A stretch of 20,382 bases of DNA from JAUYIV01 sp035464675 (GTDB taxonomy: Bacteria > Actinomycetota > Acidimicrobiia > Spongiisociales > UBA11373), in contig DATHSA010000020.1 of NCBI GenBank assembly GCA_035464675.1, forward strand, positions 1 through 20,382, given 5' to 3'. This document shows positions 7,266 to 14,323 of this stretch, in pieces (the stretch's first letter is position 1; each line of letters starts with the position of its first letter). Under the pieces are notes generated by a model that did no database searches, was not told the origin of the DNA, and worked only from the letters and a program-made list of their open reading frames with translations. The translations under genes were made by a program, and so were the position numbers.

Positions 7266-9383
7266 ATGGGAGAATGGGCGGCTGTGCGCGCCCGTGACGA
7301 AGCCCTGCTGACCGAGATCCTCCCGCCCGAAGAGCGGGCGGTCGAGGCGGTCGTGGCTCGCTACCAGCGTGTGGCACCGGCCGTGACCCGCTTCGCTCGG
7401 TCCCTGGCCGAGAACGACGATCTCCGGGTTCGCCTCGGCTCGCGAACCGCAGCCGAGGTCGGGGAGATCGTCATGGATCCGGGCGTCTTCCAGGCGGCCT
7501 ACGCCCGACGGGCCCCGGTGACCCCATCCGAGGTGGCGCTGGCCTCCGCGCTTCACGAGGCGGTCCATCTGGTCGCCACCGATCTGGACGAGCCGCGGCC
7601 CCTCCCTCCGGAGTGGTTCCCCGACGTCGACGAACCGCTTCCAGAGGATTCCTTCTCGCTGCTCGAGGCGCTCGACCGTGCCGGCGGGCCGGCCGCGGAG
7701 GCGATGTTCCTGGCCCTCGAGGACGCCCGCCAGGAGGCCCAGCACCTGGGCATCTGGCCGGGAGCGCGGTCGGTGCTCGGCGATCTGTACCGAGCGTCGG
7801 TTCCGGCGGCCATGGGACAGGCGAGGCCCATGGGCCAGTTCGCCCTCTGCTGCTTCCTGGCGGTGGGCGGGTATCAGGAGATCGAGACCCTGCAGGGCCT
7901 CTCCTCCGCGCCGGTGGCGGCCGCGCTCGACGACGCCACCGATCTCATCGGCGAAGCCCGCGAGGCTGACGGGCCCTGGGAGACGGCGGGGATCGGGCTC
8001 GCCCTGCTGGCGGTCGCCCGCGAGCACGGCCTGCTCACCGAGGCGTCACCCTCCGAGTCCAAGCCCCAGACGGAGGCTCGTCAAGAGCTCGACCGGGATC
8101 GGATCGACGAGGGGGTGGACGCGGTCCGGATGATCACGCCGATCCTGCGCGACGCCGAGTCCTATGACGCCACGAAGCGATCGACTCAGGCCATGGCCGC
8201 CGAAAAGGGCACCAAGGGGGACACCGATGAGGCCGGCGACCCGGCGACCGACCAGATCCTGCGGGTGTCTGAAGGCCCCGACGTCTACCTGCCCACCGGG
8301 CAGAGCGGCAAGCTGATCGTCTCCCCGATCCCGGACCGCTTCGCCCGGTTCGCCTCCGACGGCCGCGGAGCCCTCGACGAGGCGGCACGCCGCTGGGACG
8401 TCGCCCACCGCCACATATCCGGCGAGCTGTATCCGCTGTTCGTGGCGAACCAGCGCCGCGGGCTGCGGTCGGGCTACGACGCCGGCGACCTCTCCCCATA
8501 CGCGGCGCTGTTCCTGGGTGCCGGCCTGTACCAGAGGATGTTCGAACGAAGGTCGCTGCCGACGCGGCGCGCCTATGCCGTGAGCCTCCTCGTCGACGGA
8601 TCGGCGAGCATGCTGCAGCCTCGGCCCCTGCCCGGGGGCGTGAAGGCGCCGTGGGCGATGGCGGCCGCCACTCTCGGGGCCTGGACCCTCGCCAAGCTGT
8701 GCGACGAGCTCCAGGTGGAGTTCGAAGTGTCGCTGTTCAACAGGGCGTTCGCCTCACGCGTCGACGACACCGAGCGCACCTACGTCGACCGGCTCAACCA
8801 CACCAGGGGGGCCCTGCGTCGCAGCCAGGGCGGAGCCGCCGACCGCCTCACCCGGACGATCAATCACTACCTGGTCAAACCCTTCGACCAGCGCTGGGAG
8901 GCGGCCGAGCCGGCGCTGGCCGGCCTGTTCTGGACTGCAGCCAAGCCCTCGGAGGCAGCGACGGTGGCTCGCAAGGAGGCCGGCAGCTCGCCGCCGGTGT
9001 CGATGTTCGAGAAGGCGGCCAACGTCGACGAGCTCAATGTCAGCCACGCCGCCGAGCGCCTGGGGCGGCGGAGCGCCCAGGTGCGGATGCTGGTGGTGCT
9101 CGCCGACGGCATGACCAGGGGCTCGGTGGAGGCGCTGGCCGCCTCCGTCGACGAGGTCGAGAACTCGGGCACGACCGTGCTCGGAATCGGCATCGGCGAC
9201 GCCACCGTCGAGGCGGCCTACTCTCGGAGCCAGGTGGTGGCCCGGCCCGAGGCGCTCACCCGGGCCATGATCGACGGCGTCCGATCCGCACTCCGCAAGA
9301 GCATCGCCCTCTCGGGTGGCGACACCTGGTGGGCCCACGAGAGCCTTCTATACGATCGACAGGAAACAGAGGGGGTGAGCTGA
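7266..9383 (+). CDS. VWA-domain protein, CobT-like, with an HExxH motif in its N-terminal region
   Basis: The protein has about 705 residues and pairs with the AAA ATPase that follows. The N-terminal region holds H97-E98-A-V-H101, which matches HExxH of zinc peptidases. It also holds a helix LALEDARQEAQHL (150-161) that resembles the CobT segment LEQARVEA. A polar linker lies around residues 270-340. The C-terminal von Willebrand A domain has the MIDAS motif D444-G-S446-A-S448, with a later Asp (D614 in VVLADG) at the usual strand end. Such VWA proteins work with MoxR/CobS-type ATPases in metal insertion or complex assembly. No chelatase large subunit is nearby, so cobalamin synthesis is not implied. 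The start is uncertain: GTG at 7284 has GGGAGA (7268-7273) upstream, and in-frame ATGs also occur at 7182 and 7215. The precise function is unknown. Confidence 0.85.
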   Translation: MGEWAAVRARDEALLTEILPPEERAVEAVVARYQRVAPAVTRFARSLAENDDLRVRLGSRTAAEVGEIVMDPGVFQAAYARRAPVTPSEVALASALHEAVHLVATDLDEPRPLPPEWFPDVDEPLPEDSFSLLEALDRAGGPAAEAMFLALEDARQEAQHLGIWPGARSVLGDLYRASVPAAMGQARPMGQFALCCFLAVGGYQEIETLQGLSSAPVAAALDDATDLIGEAREADGPWETAGIGLALLAVAREHGLLTEASPSESKPQTEARQELDRDRIDEGVDAVRMITPILRDAESYDATKRSTQAMAAEKGTKGDTDEAGDPATDQILRVSEGPDVYLPTGQSGKLIVSPIPDRFARFASDGRGALDEAARRWDVAHRHISGELYPLFVANQRRGLRSGYDAGDLSPYAALFLGAGLYQRMFERRSLPTRRAYAVSLLVDGSASMLQPRPLPGGVKAPWAMAAATLGAWTLAKLCDELQVEFEVSLFNRAFASRVDDTERTYVDRLNHTRGALRRSQGGAADRLTRTINHYLVKPFDQRWEAAEPALAGLFWTAAKPSEAATVARKEAGSSPPVSMFEKAANVDELNVSHAAERLGRRSAQVRMLVVLADGMTRGSVEALAASVDEVENSGTTVLGIGIGDATVEAAYSRSQVVARPEALTRAMIDGVRSALRKSIALSGGDTWWAHESLLYDRQETEGVS

Positions 9384-9461
9384 TGGGCTCGCCCCGGGAT
9401 CATGTCTCGGCTTGTGGCAAGCCGAGACATGATGGAGCCAGCGACCCATTAGTTCACCCCC
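9371..9461. repeat. 91-nt inverted repeat (hairpin) between the VWA and AAA genes
   Basis: Two 43-nt arms (9371-9413 and 9419-9461) flank a GTGGC loop. The inner 15 bp (9399-9413 with 9419-9433) pair perfectly. The outer 17 positions (9371-9387 with 9445-9461) also pair, and their only two deviations are G-U pairs in the plus-strand RNA (9379/9453 and 9382/9450). The middle 11 positions mostly do not pair. The left arm contains the stop codon of the VWA gene (9381-9383). The right arm ends one base before the SD of the ATPase gene. It could be an mRNA processing or stabilising structure, a coupling device, or a small mobile repeat. Confidence 0.85.
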
Positions 9462-9462
9462 T

Positions 9463-9468
9463 AAGGAG
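9463..9468 (+). promoter_or_regulatory. Ribosome binding site of the AAA ATPase gene
   Basis: AAGGAG with 5 nt to the GTG start at 9474. It begins one base after the end of the 91-nt hairpin, so the hairpin leaves it single-stranded. It supports the GTG as the true start. Confidence 0.75.
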
Positions 9469-9473
9469 CGAAA

Positions 9474-10463
9474 GTGCCTGAGACCGTCAAGTTCGACGAC
9501 CCGACGGGCCGGGGAAAGCCGATCGAGCTCACGACTTTCTCGGTTCCGGACGACGTCCCGGATCACGAGCAACGGGCCGGCAAGATCCCGGTCCTCGATC
9601 CTCACTATGTCGACCTGGGGATGCTCTACCGGCTGGCCGCGATCGAGGAGGTGCGCCGAGCCGGCCTGGTCGACACCCCGCTCCACCTGGCTCTGCGCGG
9701 CCACATGGGCACCGGCAAGGACCACGACCTCGAGCAGTTCGCCGCCCACCTCGGGCTTCCCTACTACCGGATCCCCCTCACCGGCGAGGTCCGCGACATC
9801 ACCCTGATCGGGTCCGTCAAGCTCTACGGCGACGGCAGGGGCGGCACCGAGAGCCGTTGGGAGGACGGCGACATCACCCGGGCACTCCGCGGCCCGGCGC
9901 TGATCAACCTGTCCGAGCTCAATGCCGCCGGGGCGGAGACGCTGTTCGCCCTCCACGCCCTGCTCGACCGCTACCAGGCGCTCGATCTGCCCACCGGCGA
10001 GACGGTGCACCTGCGCGACGACACCCGCATATTCGGGACGCTCAACCCCACCGACCTGCGCGACTACGCCGGCACCCAGACCCTCAACAAGGCGTTCGCC
10101 GACCGCTGGGTGATCTGGGAGAAGCAGTTCCCCGACGCCGAGCAGATCGAGGCGATGCTGCGTCGCCGCTACCCGAAGATGAAAGACCCTTTCGTCACGA
10201 CCATCGCCCGCCTCGCCGTCGAGGTCAACGAGTCGTTCACCTCGGCCGATGCCCGCACCCGGGTGGGCACCCCGATGAGCCTCCGTACGGTCCTCGACCG
10301 CATCCCCGCGGGCCTGTGGATGTACTCGAAGGACGAGGACCCGCTGCGCCGCACCTGGGAGGAGTTCGTCCTCAGCCACATCGATCCCTACGACCTGGAC
10401 CACTACGAGACGGTCTGGTCGGCGGTGGCGCGGAGAGGGCCAGAGGGGCCGCCCTTCAAGTAG
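9474..10463 (+). CDS. CobS/MoxR-like AAA+ ATPase with altered Walker motifs
   Basis: This is a 329-residue AAA+ ATPase, the likely motor partner of the upstream VWA protein. The region LRGHMGTGKDHDLEQFAAHLG aligns well with the CobS P-loop. However, the Ser/Thr after the Walker A lysine (K82) is Asp (D83). In Walker B (residues 144-148, INLSE) the usual Asp is Ser (S147), while the catalytic Glu (E148) is kept. Sensor 1 (GTLNPTD, N191) and the arginine-finger motif FADRW (R211) are present. Because two Mg-binding positions appear exchanged rather than simply lost, activity may be retained. The start is GTG with a strong SD. It follows the VWA gene by 90 nt and is probably on the same transcript. 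The partner target is unknown. Confidence 0.88.
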   Translation: MPETVKFDDPTGRGKPIELTTFSVPDDVPDHEQRAGKIPVLDPHYVDLGMLYRLAAIEEVRRAGLVDTPLHLALRGHMGTGKDHDLEQFAAHLGLPYYRIPLTGEVRDITLIGSVKLYGDGRGGTESRWEDGDITRALRGPALINLSELNAAGAETLFALHALLDRYQALDLPTGETVHLRDDTRIFGTLNPTDLRDYAGTQTLNKAFADRWVIWEKQFPDAEQIEAMLRRRYPKMKDPFVTTIARLAVEVNESFTSADARTRVGTPMSLRTVLDRIPAGLWMYSKDEDPLRRTWEEFVLSHIDPYDLDHYETVWSAVARRGPEGPPFK

Positions 10464-10481
10464 GCCTCGCTGCGCTCGGCC

Positions 10482-10502
10482 GCGATTCGCGATTCGCGAT
10501 TC
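10482..10502. repeat. Heptamer tandem repeat GCGATTC x3
   Basis: Three exact 7-bp units run head to tail, followed by GAC. The array lies 18 nt after the ATPase stop. Around it, GCCGCG (10479-10484) pairs with CGCGGC (10517-10522), and TCGAC (10501-10505) with GTCGA (10512-10516), so it can fold into a stem-loop. It lies between convergent genes, where it might also help end transcription, but there is no T-run. Confidence 0.8.
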
Positions 10503-10547
10503 GACAGCCTGGTCGACGCGGCACGAACACGTCTACGCGAGTCTTGC

Positions 10548-10568
10548 GGAAGGCGGAAGGCGGAAGGC
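10548..10568. repeat. Heptamer tandem repeat GGAAGGC x3
   Basis: Three exact 7-bp units end directly at the stop codon (10569-10571, TAG on the minus strand) of the glyoxalase-fold gene. The unit differs from the array 45 bp away, but the period of seven and the copy number are the same. Confidence 0.8.
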
Positions 10569-10937
10569 CTACCTCCGCTCCACCAGCCCCACCAGATTCC
10601 CCTCGCTGTCCTCGAAGAACGCCATCCATTCCTCGGCTGGCTCGCCGAACGTGCCGTCGGCGTCGTCGAAGATCCGGTGGGGCTCCGAGGTGATCTCGAC
10701 GCCCTGGTCGCGGAGATCGGAGACGGCCGCTTCGATGTCCGGGACTGCGAGGTAGATGAGAGAGGAGGGGGCACCGCGCTCGATCAACAGGCGGGTGCCT
10801 CCCAGGTCGAAGAAGGCCAGCCCGGGCGGGTCGAACGAGGCGATGTGCCTCAGCCCGAGCACGTCCCGATAGAACGCCGTGGCCCGATCGAGGTCCTCGG
10901 CTTTCTGAGCCACCTGGTGGAGTCGGGTGATCTTCAT
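10569..10937 (-). CDS. Glyoxalase/VOC superfamily protein
   Basis: This is a small vicinal-oxygen-chelate protein of 122 residues made of two beta-alpha-beta-beta-beta modules. It opens MKITRLHQVAQKAEDLDRAT with the first likely metal ligand H7, followed by FYRDVLGL, GGTRLLIE (likely ligand E53), the second module from about residue 60 (LIYLAVPDIEAAVSDL), and the ending EGNLVGLVE with likely ligand E120. The family includes methylmalonyl-CoA epimerases, glyoxalase I and resistance proteins. Its short length and FFEDSEGNLVGLVE ending point to a general VOC enzyme of unknown substrate. It lies 38 nt after the HAD hydrolase gene on the same strand, so the two are probably co-transcribed. SD is weak (GAG near the ATG). 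Confidence 0.88.
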   Translation of the reverse strand: MKITRLHQVAQKAEDLDRATAFYRDVLGLRHIASFDPPGLAFFDLGGTRLLIERGAPSSLIYLAVPDIEAAVSDLRDQGVEITSEPHRIFDDADGTFGEPAEEWMAFFEDSEGNLVGLVERR

Positions 10938-10975
10938 CGCTCGCGAATGTAGGCGGTGGAGCCTGCCGACGCTCA

Positions 10976-11626
10976 TCAACCCAGCGCCGTCGCCACCGCC
11001 TCCAGCAAGGTCGACGCCACCGGGAAGCCCTGGCGTTCGAGTATCTCCCGGTCCTGACTGCCGCCGTCGTACAGCACGCATCCCACCCCGGCGGCACGAG
11101 CCGCGGCGGCGTCGTCCGTGATGTCGCCGATCACCACCATGGCGGTGCGCTCCATCGTGGGATGCCGGGCGATCAGCCGCTCGACGTGGGACCGCAGGTG
11201 TGCCTCCTTCGTCTCGCCGACGCCGCCGCGGTGGCCATCGAGGGCGACCATCCGCTCCTCCAGGCCGAATCGCATGACGGTGGAAACGAGGACGTCGTGC
11301 CACAGCATCGACGCGATCGACTGGGTGGCGCCCGACGCGGCGACCTGCTCGACGGCCTGGCGGGCATCGGCGGTGAGGTCGACGGTCTCGATCCCCAAGG
11401 CGTATGCCTCCTGGAAGGTGTCGTCGATCTGCTGCATCAGGCCGTCGTCGATCGGGGAGCCGAGGAGGCGCTCGTAGAAGACATGGAGAGGCCGAACGAA
11501 GTGGCGCCGGTACTCGGCGGCATCGATCTCCGGTCCGTTCAGGCGTGCCAGAGACGCGTTGACCGAGGCGACGACCAGAGGGTGGTCGTCGAACAATGTC
11601 CCGTTCCAGTCCCAGACGATGTGCAG
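10976..11626 (-). CDS. HAD-family hydrolase with non-canonical (probably CTG) start
   Basis: This is a haloacid-dehalogenase-type phosphatase, about 216 residues. Motif I is VWDWNGTLFDD; the nucleophile Asp is encoded at 11609-11611, and the usual second Asp of DxD is Asn, a form I believe is common in related actinobacterial proteins. Then come a helical cap, motif II around ASGATQSIAS, the motif III Lys in GETKEAH, and motif IV GDITDD. The first TTG in frame (11594-11596) lies after the nucleophile, so it cannot be the start of an active enzyme. Between the nucleophile and the upstream stop (11654-11656) there is no ATG, GTG or TTG. CTG at 11624-11626 gives the expected opening (M/L)HIVWDWNGTL, with GGAG from a 7-bp repeat array about 6 nt upstream. 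The substrate is unknown. Confidence 0.8.
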   Translation of the reverse strand: MHIVWDWNGTLFDDHPLVVASVNASLARLNGPEIDAAEYRRHFVRPLHVFYERLLGSPIDDGLMQQIDDTFQEAYALGIETVDLTADARQAVEQVAASGATQSIASMLWHDVLVSTVMRFGLEERMVALDGHRGGVGETKEAHLRSHVERLIARHPTMERTAMVVIGDITDDAAAARAAGVGCVLYDGGSQDREILERQGFPVASTLLEAVATALG

Positions 11627-11700
11627 GCCCGTCTCCCGTCGCCCGTCTCCCGTCTAGCCAGTCTGGACGGGAGACGGGTAACGGGCAACGGGCAACGGGC
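11627..11700. repeat. Inverted heptamer array at the HAD/LOG divergent border
   Basis: The left side (11627-11654) is four 7-mers alternating GCCCGTC and TCCCGTC. The right side (11666-11700) is GACGGGA, GACGGGT and three AACGGGC. The sides are roughly reverse complements, so the 74-bp element can form a hairpin with an 11-nt centre. It fills most of the divergent intergenic region and abuts the presumed CTG start of the HAD gene. The remaining 40 bp before the LOG gene hold only a possible -10 hexamer. Confidence 0.85.
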
Positions 11701-11725
11701 GCGCAAACACCCCCGACGCACTAAC

Positions 11726-11731
11726 TACCGT
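11726..11731 (+). promoter_or_regulatory. Putative -10 hexamer of the LOG-family gene
   Basis: TACCGT ends 9 nt before the ATG at 11741, and the bases between are pyrimidine-rich with no SD site. This fits the short-leader pattern seen at other operon starts in the window, but it is weak evidence on its own. Confidence 0.3.
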
Positions 11732-11740
11732 CTTCCCCCC

Positions 11741-12784
11741 ATGCCTCGCTATGACATCGGCGATCCCGAACTGGACGAGCGGATCGCCGCGCTGGTTGCC
11801 GACACCCTGGGCACGCTCGAACCGGGTGACGCGGATCTGATCGGCGAGATGATCGTGACGGCCCTCAAGCTGCACCGTGACCGGGCGGGCCGCGGCGACC
11901 TCAAGCTGATCAACGCCGCGCTGAAGGAGCTGCGCTACGCCTTCATGGTGTTCGCCCACTACCGGCACATTCCCAAGGTGACCGTGTTCGGGTCGGCCCG
12001 CACGCCGCCCGAGCACCCCAACTACCGCCTGGCGGCCGACTTCGCCTCCCGCATGGCCGACACCGAGAAGTGGATGGTCGTGACGGGTGCCGGCCCGGGG
12101 ATCATGGAGGCGGCAAACCGCGGGGCAGGGGGCGACTACTCGTTCGGGGTGAACATCCGACTTCCGTTCGAGGCCTCGGCCAACCCATACGTCGACGACG
12201 CCCGCCTGATCAACTTCAAGTACTTCTTCACCCGGAAGCTGATGTTCGTAAAGGAGTCGAACGCGTTCGCCCTGTTCCCCGGCGGTTTCGGCACCCAGGA
12301 CGAGACCTTCGAGCTGCTCACCCTCACCCAGACCGGAAAGACGACGCTCCACCCGATCGTGCTGATGGAGGCGGAGGGATCGAGCTACTGGGACGGCTGG
12401 CTCGACTTCGTGCGGGGCACCCTGATCGAGCAGGGGATGATCGCCCCCGACGACCTCGCCCTGTTCACCCACACCACCGAGATCGACGAGGCCGCCGATG
12501 AGATCACCCACTTCTACGCCAACTATCACTCCCAGCGATACGTGGGCGACCACCTGGTGCTCCGCATGCGGTCCAAGGCCGACGATGCCCTGGTGCAGCG
12601 GCTCAACGACGAGTACTCGGACCTCCTGGCGTCGGGGCGAATCGAGGCGATCGAGGCCACCGACCCGGAGATCACCGACGACGACCATGTCGACCTGCCC
12701 CGCCTCCGCCTCCACTTCGACCGCCGGAGCCTGGGGCGCCTGCGGAGGCTGATCGACACCCTCAACGACGCCGTCACGAGTTGA
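11741..12784 (+). CDS. LOG/TIGR00730 family Rossmann-fold protein (putative nucleotide 5'-monophosphate nucleosidase)
   Basis: This is a 347-residue member of the family once annotated as lysine decarboxylase and now known to include LOG phosphoribohydrolases, which release bases from nucleoside monophosphates. The core starts near residue 83 with KVTVFGSARTPPEHPNY. It continues with VVTGAGPGIMEAANRGA and FFTRKLMF (the conserved RK), and the signature G181-G-x-G-T-x-x-E188 within FPGGFGTQDETFE. It is longer than typical 190-residue LOGs, with about 80 extra residues at the N-terminus and about 90 acidic ones at the C-terminus. This resembles the longer bacterial nucleosidase branch. Cytoplasmic. 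The substrate (for example AMP or CMP) is an inference. It sits alone after the heptamer array, with 32 bp to the next gene. Confidence 0.9.
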   Translation: MPRYDIGDPELDERIAALVADTLGTLEPGDADLIGEMIVTALKLHRDRAGRGDLKLINAALKELRYAFMVFAHYRHIPKVTVFGSARTPPEHPNYRLAADFASRMADTEKWMVVTGAGPGIMEAANRGAGGDYSFGVNIRLPFEASANPYVDDARLINFKYFFTRKLMFVKESNAFALFPGGFGTQDETFELLTLTQTGKTTLHPIVLMEAEGSSYWDGWLDFVRGTLIEQGMIAPDDLALFTHTTEIDEAADEITHFYANYHSQRYVGDHLVLRMRSKADDALVQRLNDEYSDLLASGRIEAIEATDPEITDDDHVDLPRLRLHFDRRSLGRLRRLIDTLNDAVTS

Positions 12785-12801
12785 GGAACACCTAGACCGA
12801 T

Positions 12802-12807
12802 TACCCT
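12802..12807 (+). promoter_or_regulatory. Putative -10 hexamer of the DinB-like/btpA/PPC operon
   Basis: TACCCT lies 9 nt before the ATG at 12817, with no SD site between. The same hexamer precedes the agmatinase gene at a similar distance. This suggests that the three following genes have their own leaderless promoter rather than depending on the LOG gene. Confidence 0.4.
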
Positions 12808-12816
12808 TGGAATCCC

Positions 12817-13551
12817 ATGCGGGAGATCCTGGCCGACCTCGTCGCCGAACAGCAGGGTCTCGATCAGTCGCTGCAGCGCGCCCCCGATCGAGACTGGAAG
12901 AAGCGCGTCGATGGCTTCACCGTCCAGGAGACGATCGCCATCCTCGCCTGGGAGGAGCAGCACGCCGCCCGCGCCCTGACCGGTGACAAGACGGTGCGAA
13001 AGGACGTCAACTCCTACGACGACCTCGACGCGTTCGTGGCCGCCGGGGCCGCCAAGGGGAAGGGCAAGCGCCCTCAGGAGGTCATCGAGTGGTGGCGGTT
13101 CGCCCGCGCCGACGTCGTCGACGCCCTCAGCCGTATGAAGGCGGATGAGCGGGTGATGTGGGTCGACGGCAAGGTCAGCGCCCGGACGTTCGCCACCCTG
13201 CGCCTCGCCGAGACCTGGGCCCGGGGCCTCGGGATCCTCGAGGGCCTCGACAAGGAGATCGTCGACACCCCCCGCCTCCGGCACGTCGCCTGGCTCGGTT
13301 GGGCGACCCTCCCGCACGCCTTCAAGGCCGCGGACGAGGACTACGACGACACGGTGCGGGTGGAGCTCGTCGGTCCCGCGTACGCCCGCTGGGTGTTCGG
13401 CCCCGAGGGCTCCGATCAGGTGATCCGCGGCCAGGCCGGTGAGTGGTGCCGCCTCGTGGTCGGCCGCCTGGACGCCTCGAAGGCCGACACCCTCAGCGCC
13501 ACCGGTGATGTCGCCGAGACCGCCCTCGAGGTGGCGAGCATCTTCCTATGA
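12817..13551 (+). CDS. DinB/maleylpyruvate-isomerase-like protein (TIGR03084-type), metal site altered
   Basis: This 244-residue protein has the actinobacterial plan: an N-terminal four-helix bundle like mycothiol-dependent maleylpyruvate isomerase, then a C-terminal alpha/beta domain from about residue 150 (DTVRVELVG to LEVASIFL). In this family a metal is normally held by a His in an xAHLA segment and by Glu and His in ETWAHG. Here the segments read IAILAWEEQHA (Ile at position 42) and E132-T-W-A-R136-G, so both His are replaced and only the Glu remains. It may not bind metal in the usual way; H49 is a possible substitute. It is first in a compact operon with btpA (10 nt gap) and the PPC gene. 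The function is unknown. Confidence 0.82.
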   Translation: MREILADLVAEQQGLDQSLQRAPDRDWKKRVDGFTVQETIAILAWEEQHAARALTGDKTVRKDVNSYDDLDAFVAAGAAKGKGKRPQEVIEWWRFARADVVDALSRMKADERVMWVDGKVSARTFATLRLAETWARGLGILEGLDKEIVDTPRLRHVAWLGWATLPHAFKAADEDYDDTVRVELVGPAYARWVFGPEGSDQVIRGQAGEWCRLVVGRLDASKADTLSATGDVAETALEVASIFL

Positions 13552-13561
13552 CGGAGCCCCG

Positions 13562-14323
13562 GTGAGGCTCATCGGGATGGTGCACCTCGGACCGCTCCCG
13601 GGGTCACCCCGCTACGACGGCGACCTCGATCCCGTCGTCGCAGCCGCCCTCCTCGACGCCCACCGTCTCGCCGACTCCGGATTCGATGCGATCCTGGTGG
13701 AGAACTTCGGTGACGCCCCGTTCTTCGCCGACGACGTGCCCAAGGTCACGGTGGCGGCCATGACCCGGGCGGTGTCGGCGATCACCGAGGCGGTCGACAT
13801 GCCGGTAGGAGTGAATGTGCTGCGCAACGACGCCCGCGCCGCGTTGGCGGTCTCGGCCGCCACCGGCGCGAACTTCATCCGGGTGAACGTGCTCAGTGGC
13901 ACGATGTCCACCGATCAGGGGCCGATCACAGGACGCGCCGCCGAGGTCGCCCGTCTACGTGCCTCCATCTGTCCCGGGGTCGAGGTGCTCGCCGACGTGT
14001 TCGTCAAGCACGCCGCCCCTCCCCCGGGACTGTCGATAGAGCAGGCCGCTCGCGATCTCTGGCAGCGCGCGGGCGCGCATGGGATCGTGGTGAGCGGCGC
14101 CGGGACCGGCGATCCCGTCGACGACGCCCGCCTTGCCGCGGTGCGGAAGGCGGTCCCCGATGCCCCCCTCTACGCGGGTTCCGGCGTCGATGCCTCGACC
14201 GTGGCCGACATCCTCGAGGTATGCGACGGCGCCATCGTCGGCACCGCCGTCAAGGAGGGCGGCGTGACGACGGCACCGGTGGACCCCGACCGGGCCCGGG
14301 CACTGGTGAAGGCGGCGGGATGA
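13562..14323 (+). CDS. BtpA/SgcQ-family TIM-barrel protein
   Basis: This 253-residue protein belongs to the BtpA family, named for a cyanobacterial factor needed for photosystem I stability and also found in non-photosynthetic bacteria and archaea. Marks are the opening RLIGMVHLGPLPGSPRY, FDAILVENFGDAPF, MPVGVNVLRNDA, NFIRVNVLSG, EVLADVFVKHA, a phosphate-site-like VVSGAGTGDPVD, YAGSGVDA and IVGTAVKEGG. The barrel suggests an enzyme acting on a phosphorylated small molecule; this is inference. The GTG start follows GGAG (13553-13556) by 5 nt. It begins 10 nt after the DinB-like gene and ends in an ATGA overlap with the PPC gene, so the three are probably co-expressed. No photosynthesis genes are nearby. 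Confidence 0.9.
   Translation: MRLIGMVHLGPLPGSPRYDGDLDPVVAAALLDAHRLADSGFDAILVENFGDAPFFADDVPKVTVAAMTRAVSAITEAVDMPVGVNVLRNDARAALAVSAATGANFIRVNVLSGTMSTDQGPITGRAAEVARLRASICPGVEVLADVFVKHAAPPPGLSIEQAARDLWQRAGAHGIVVSGAGTGDPVDDARLAAVRKAVPDAPLYAGSGVDASTVADILEVCDGAIVGTAVKEGGVTTAPVDPDRARALVKAAG

Noticed and set aside
9348..10403. About 350-codon open frame on the minus strand opposite the AAA ATPase
   Set aside because: No family features, and the plus-strand gene has an SD and ATPase motifs. It overlaps the hairpin only by chance.
10976..11626. HAD gene as a pseudogene with a lost start
   Set aside because: All four HAD motifs and an uninterrupted frame are preserved, and a CTG start with an SD-like GGAG is available, so decay is not supported.
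11627..11700. Possible CRISPR array
   Set aside because: The repeats are 7 bp with no spacers and no cas genes nearby. They are simple tandem repeats.
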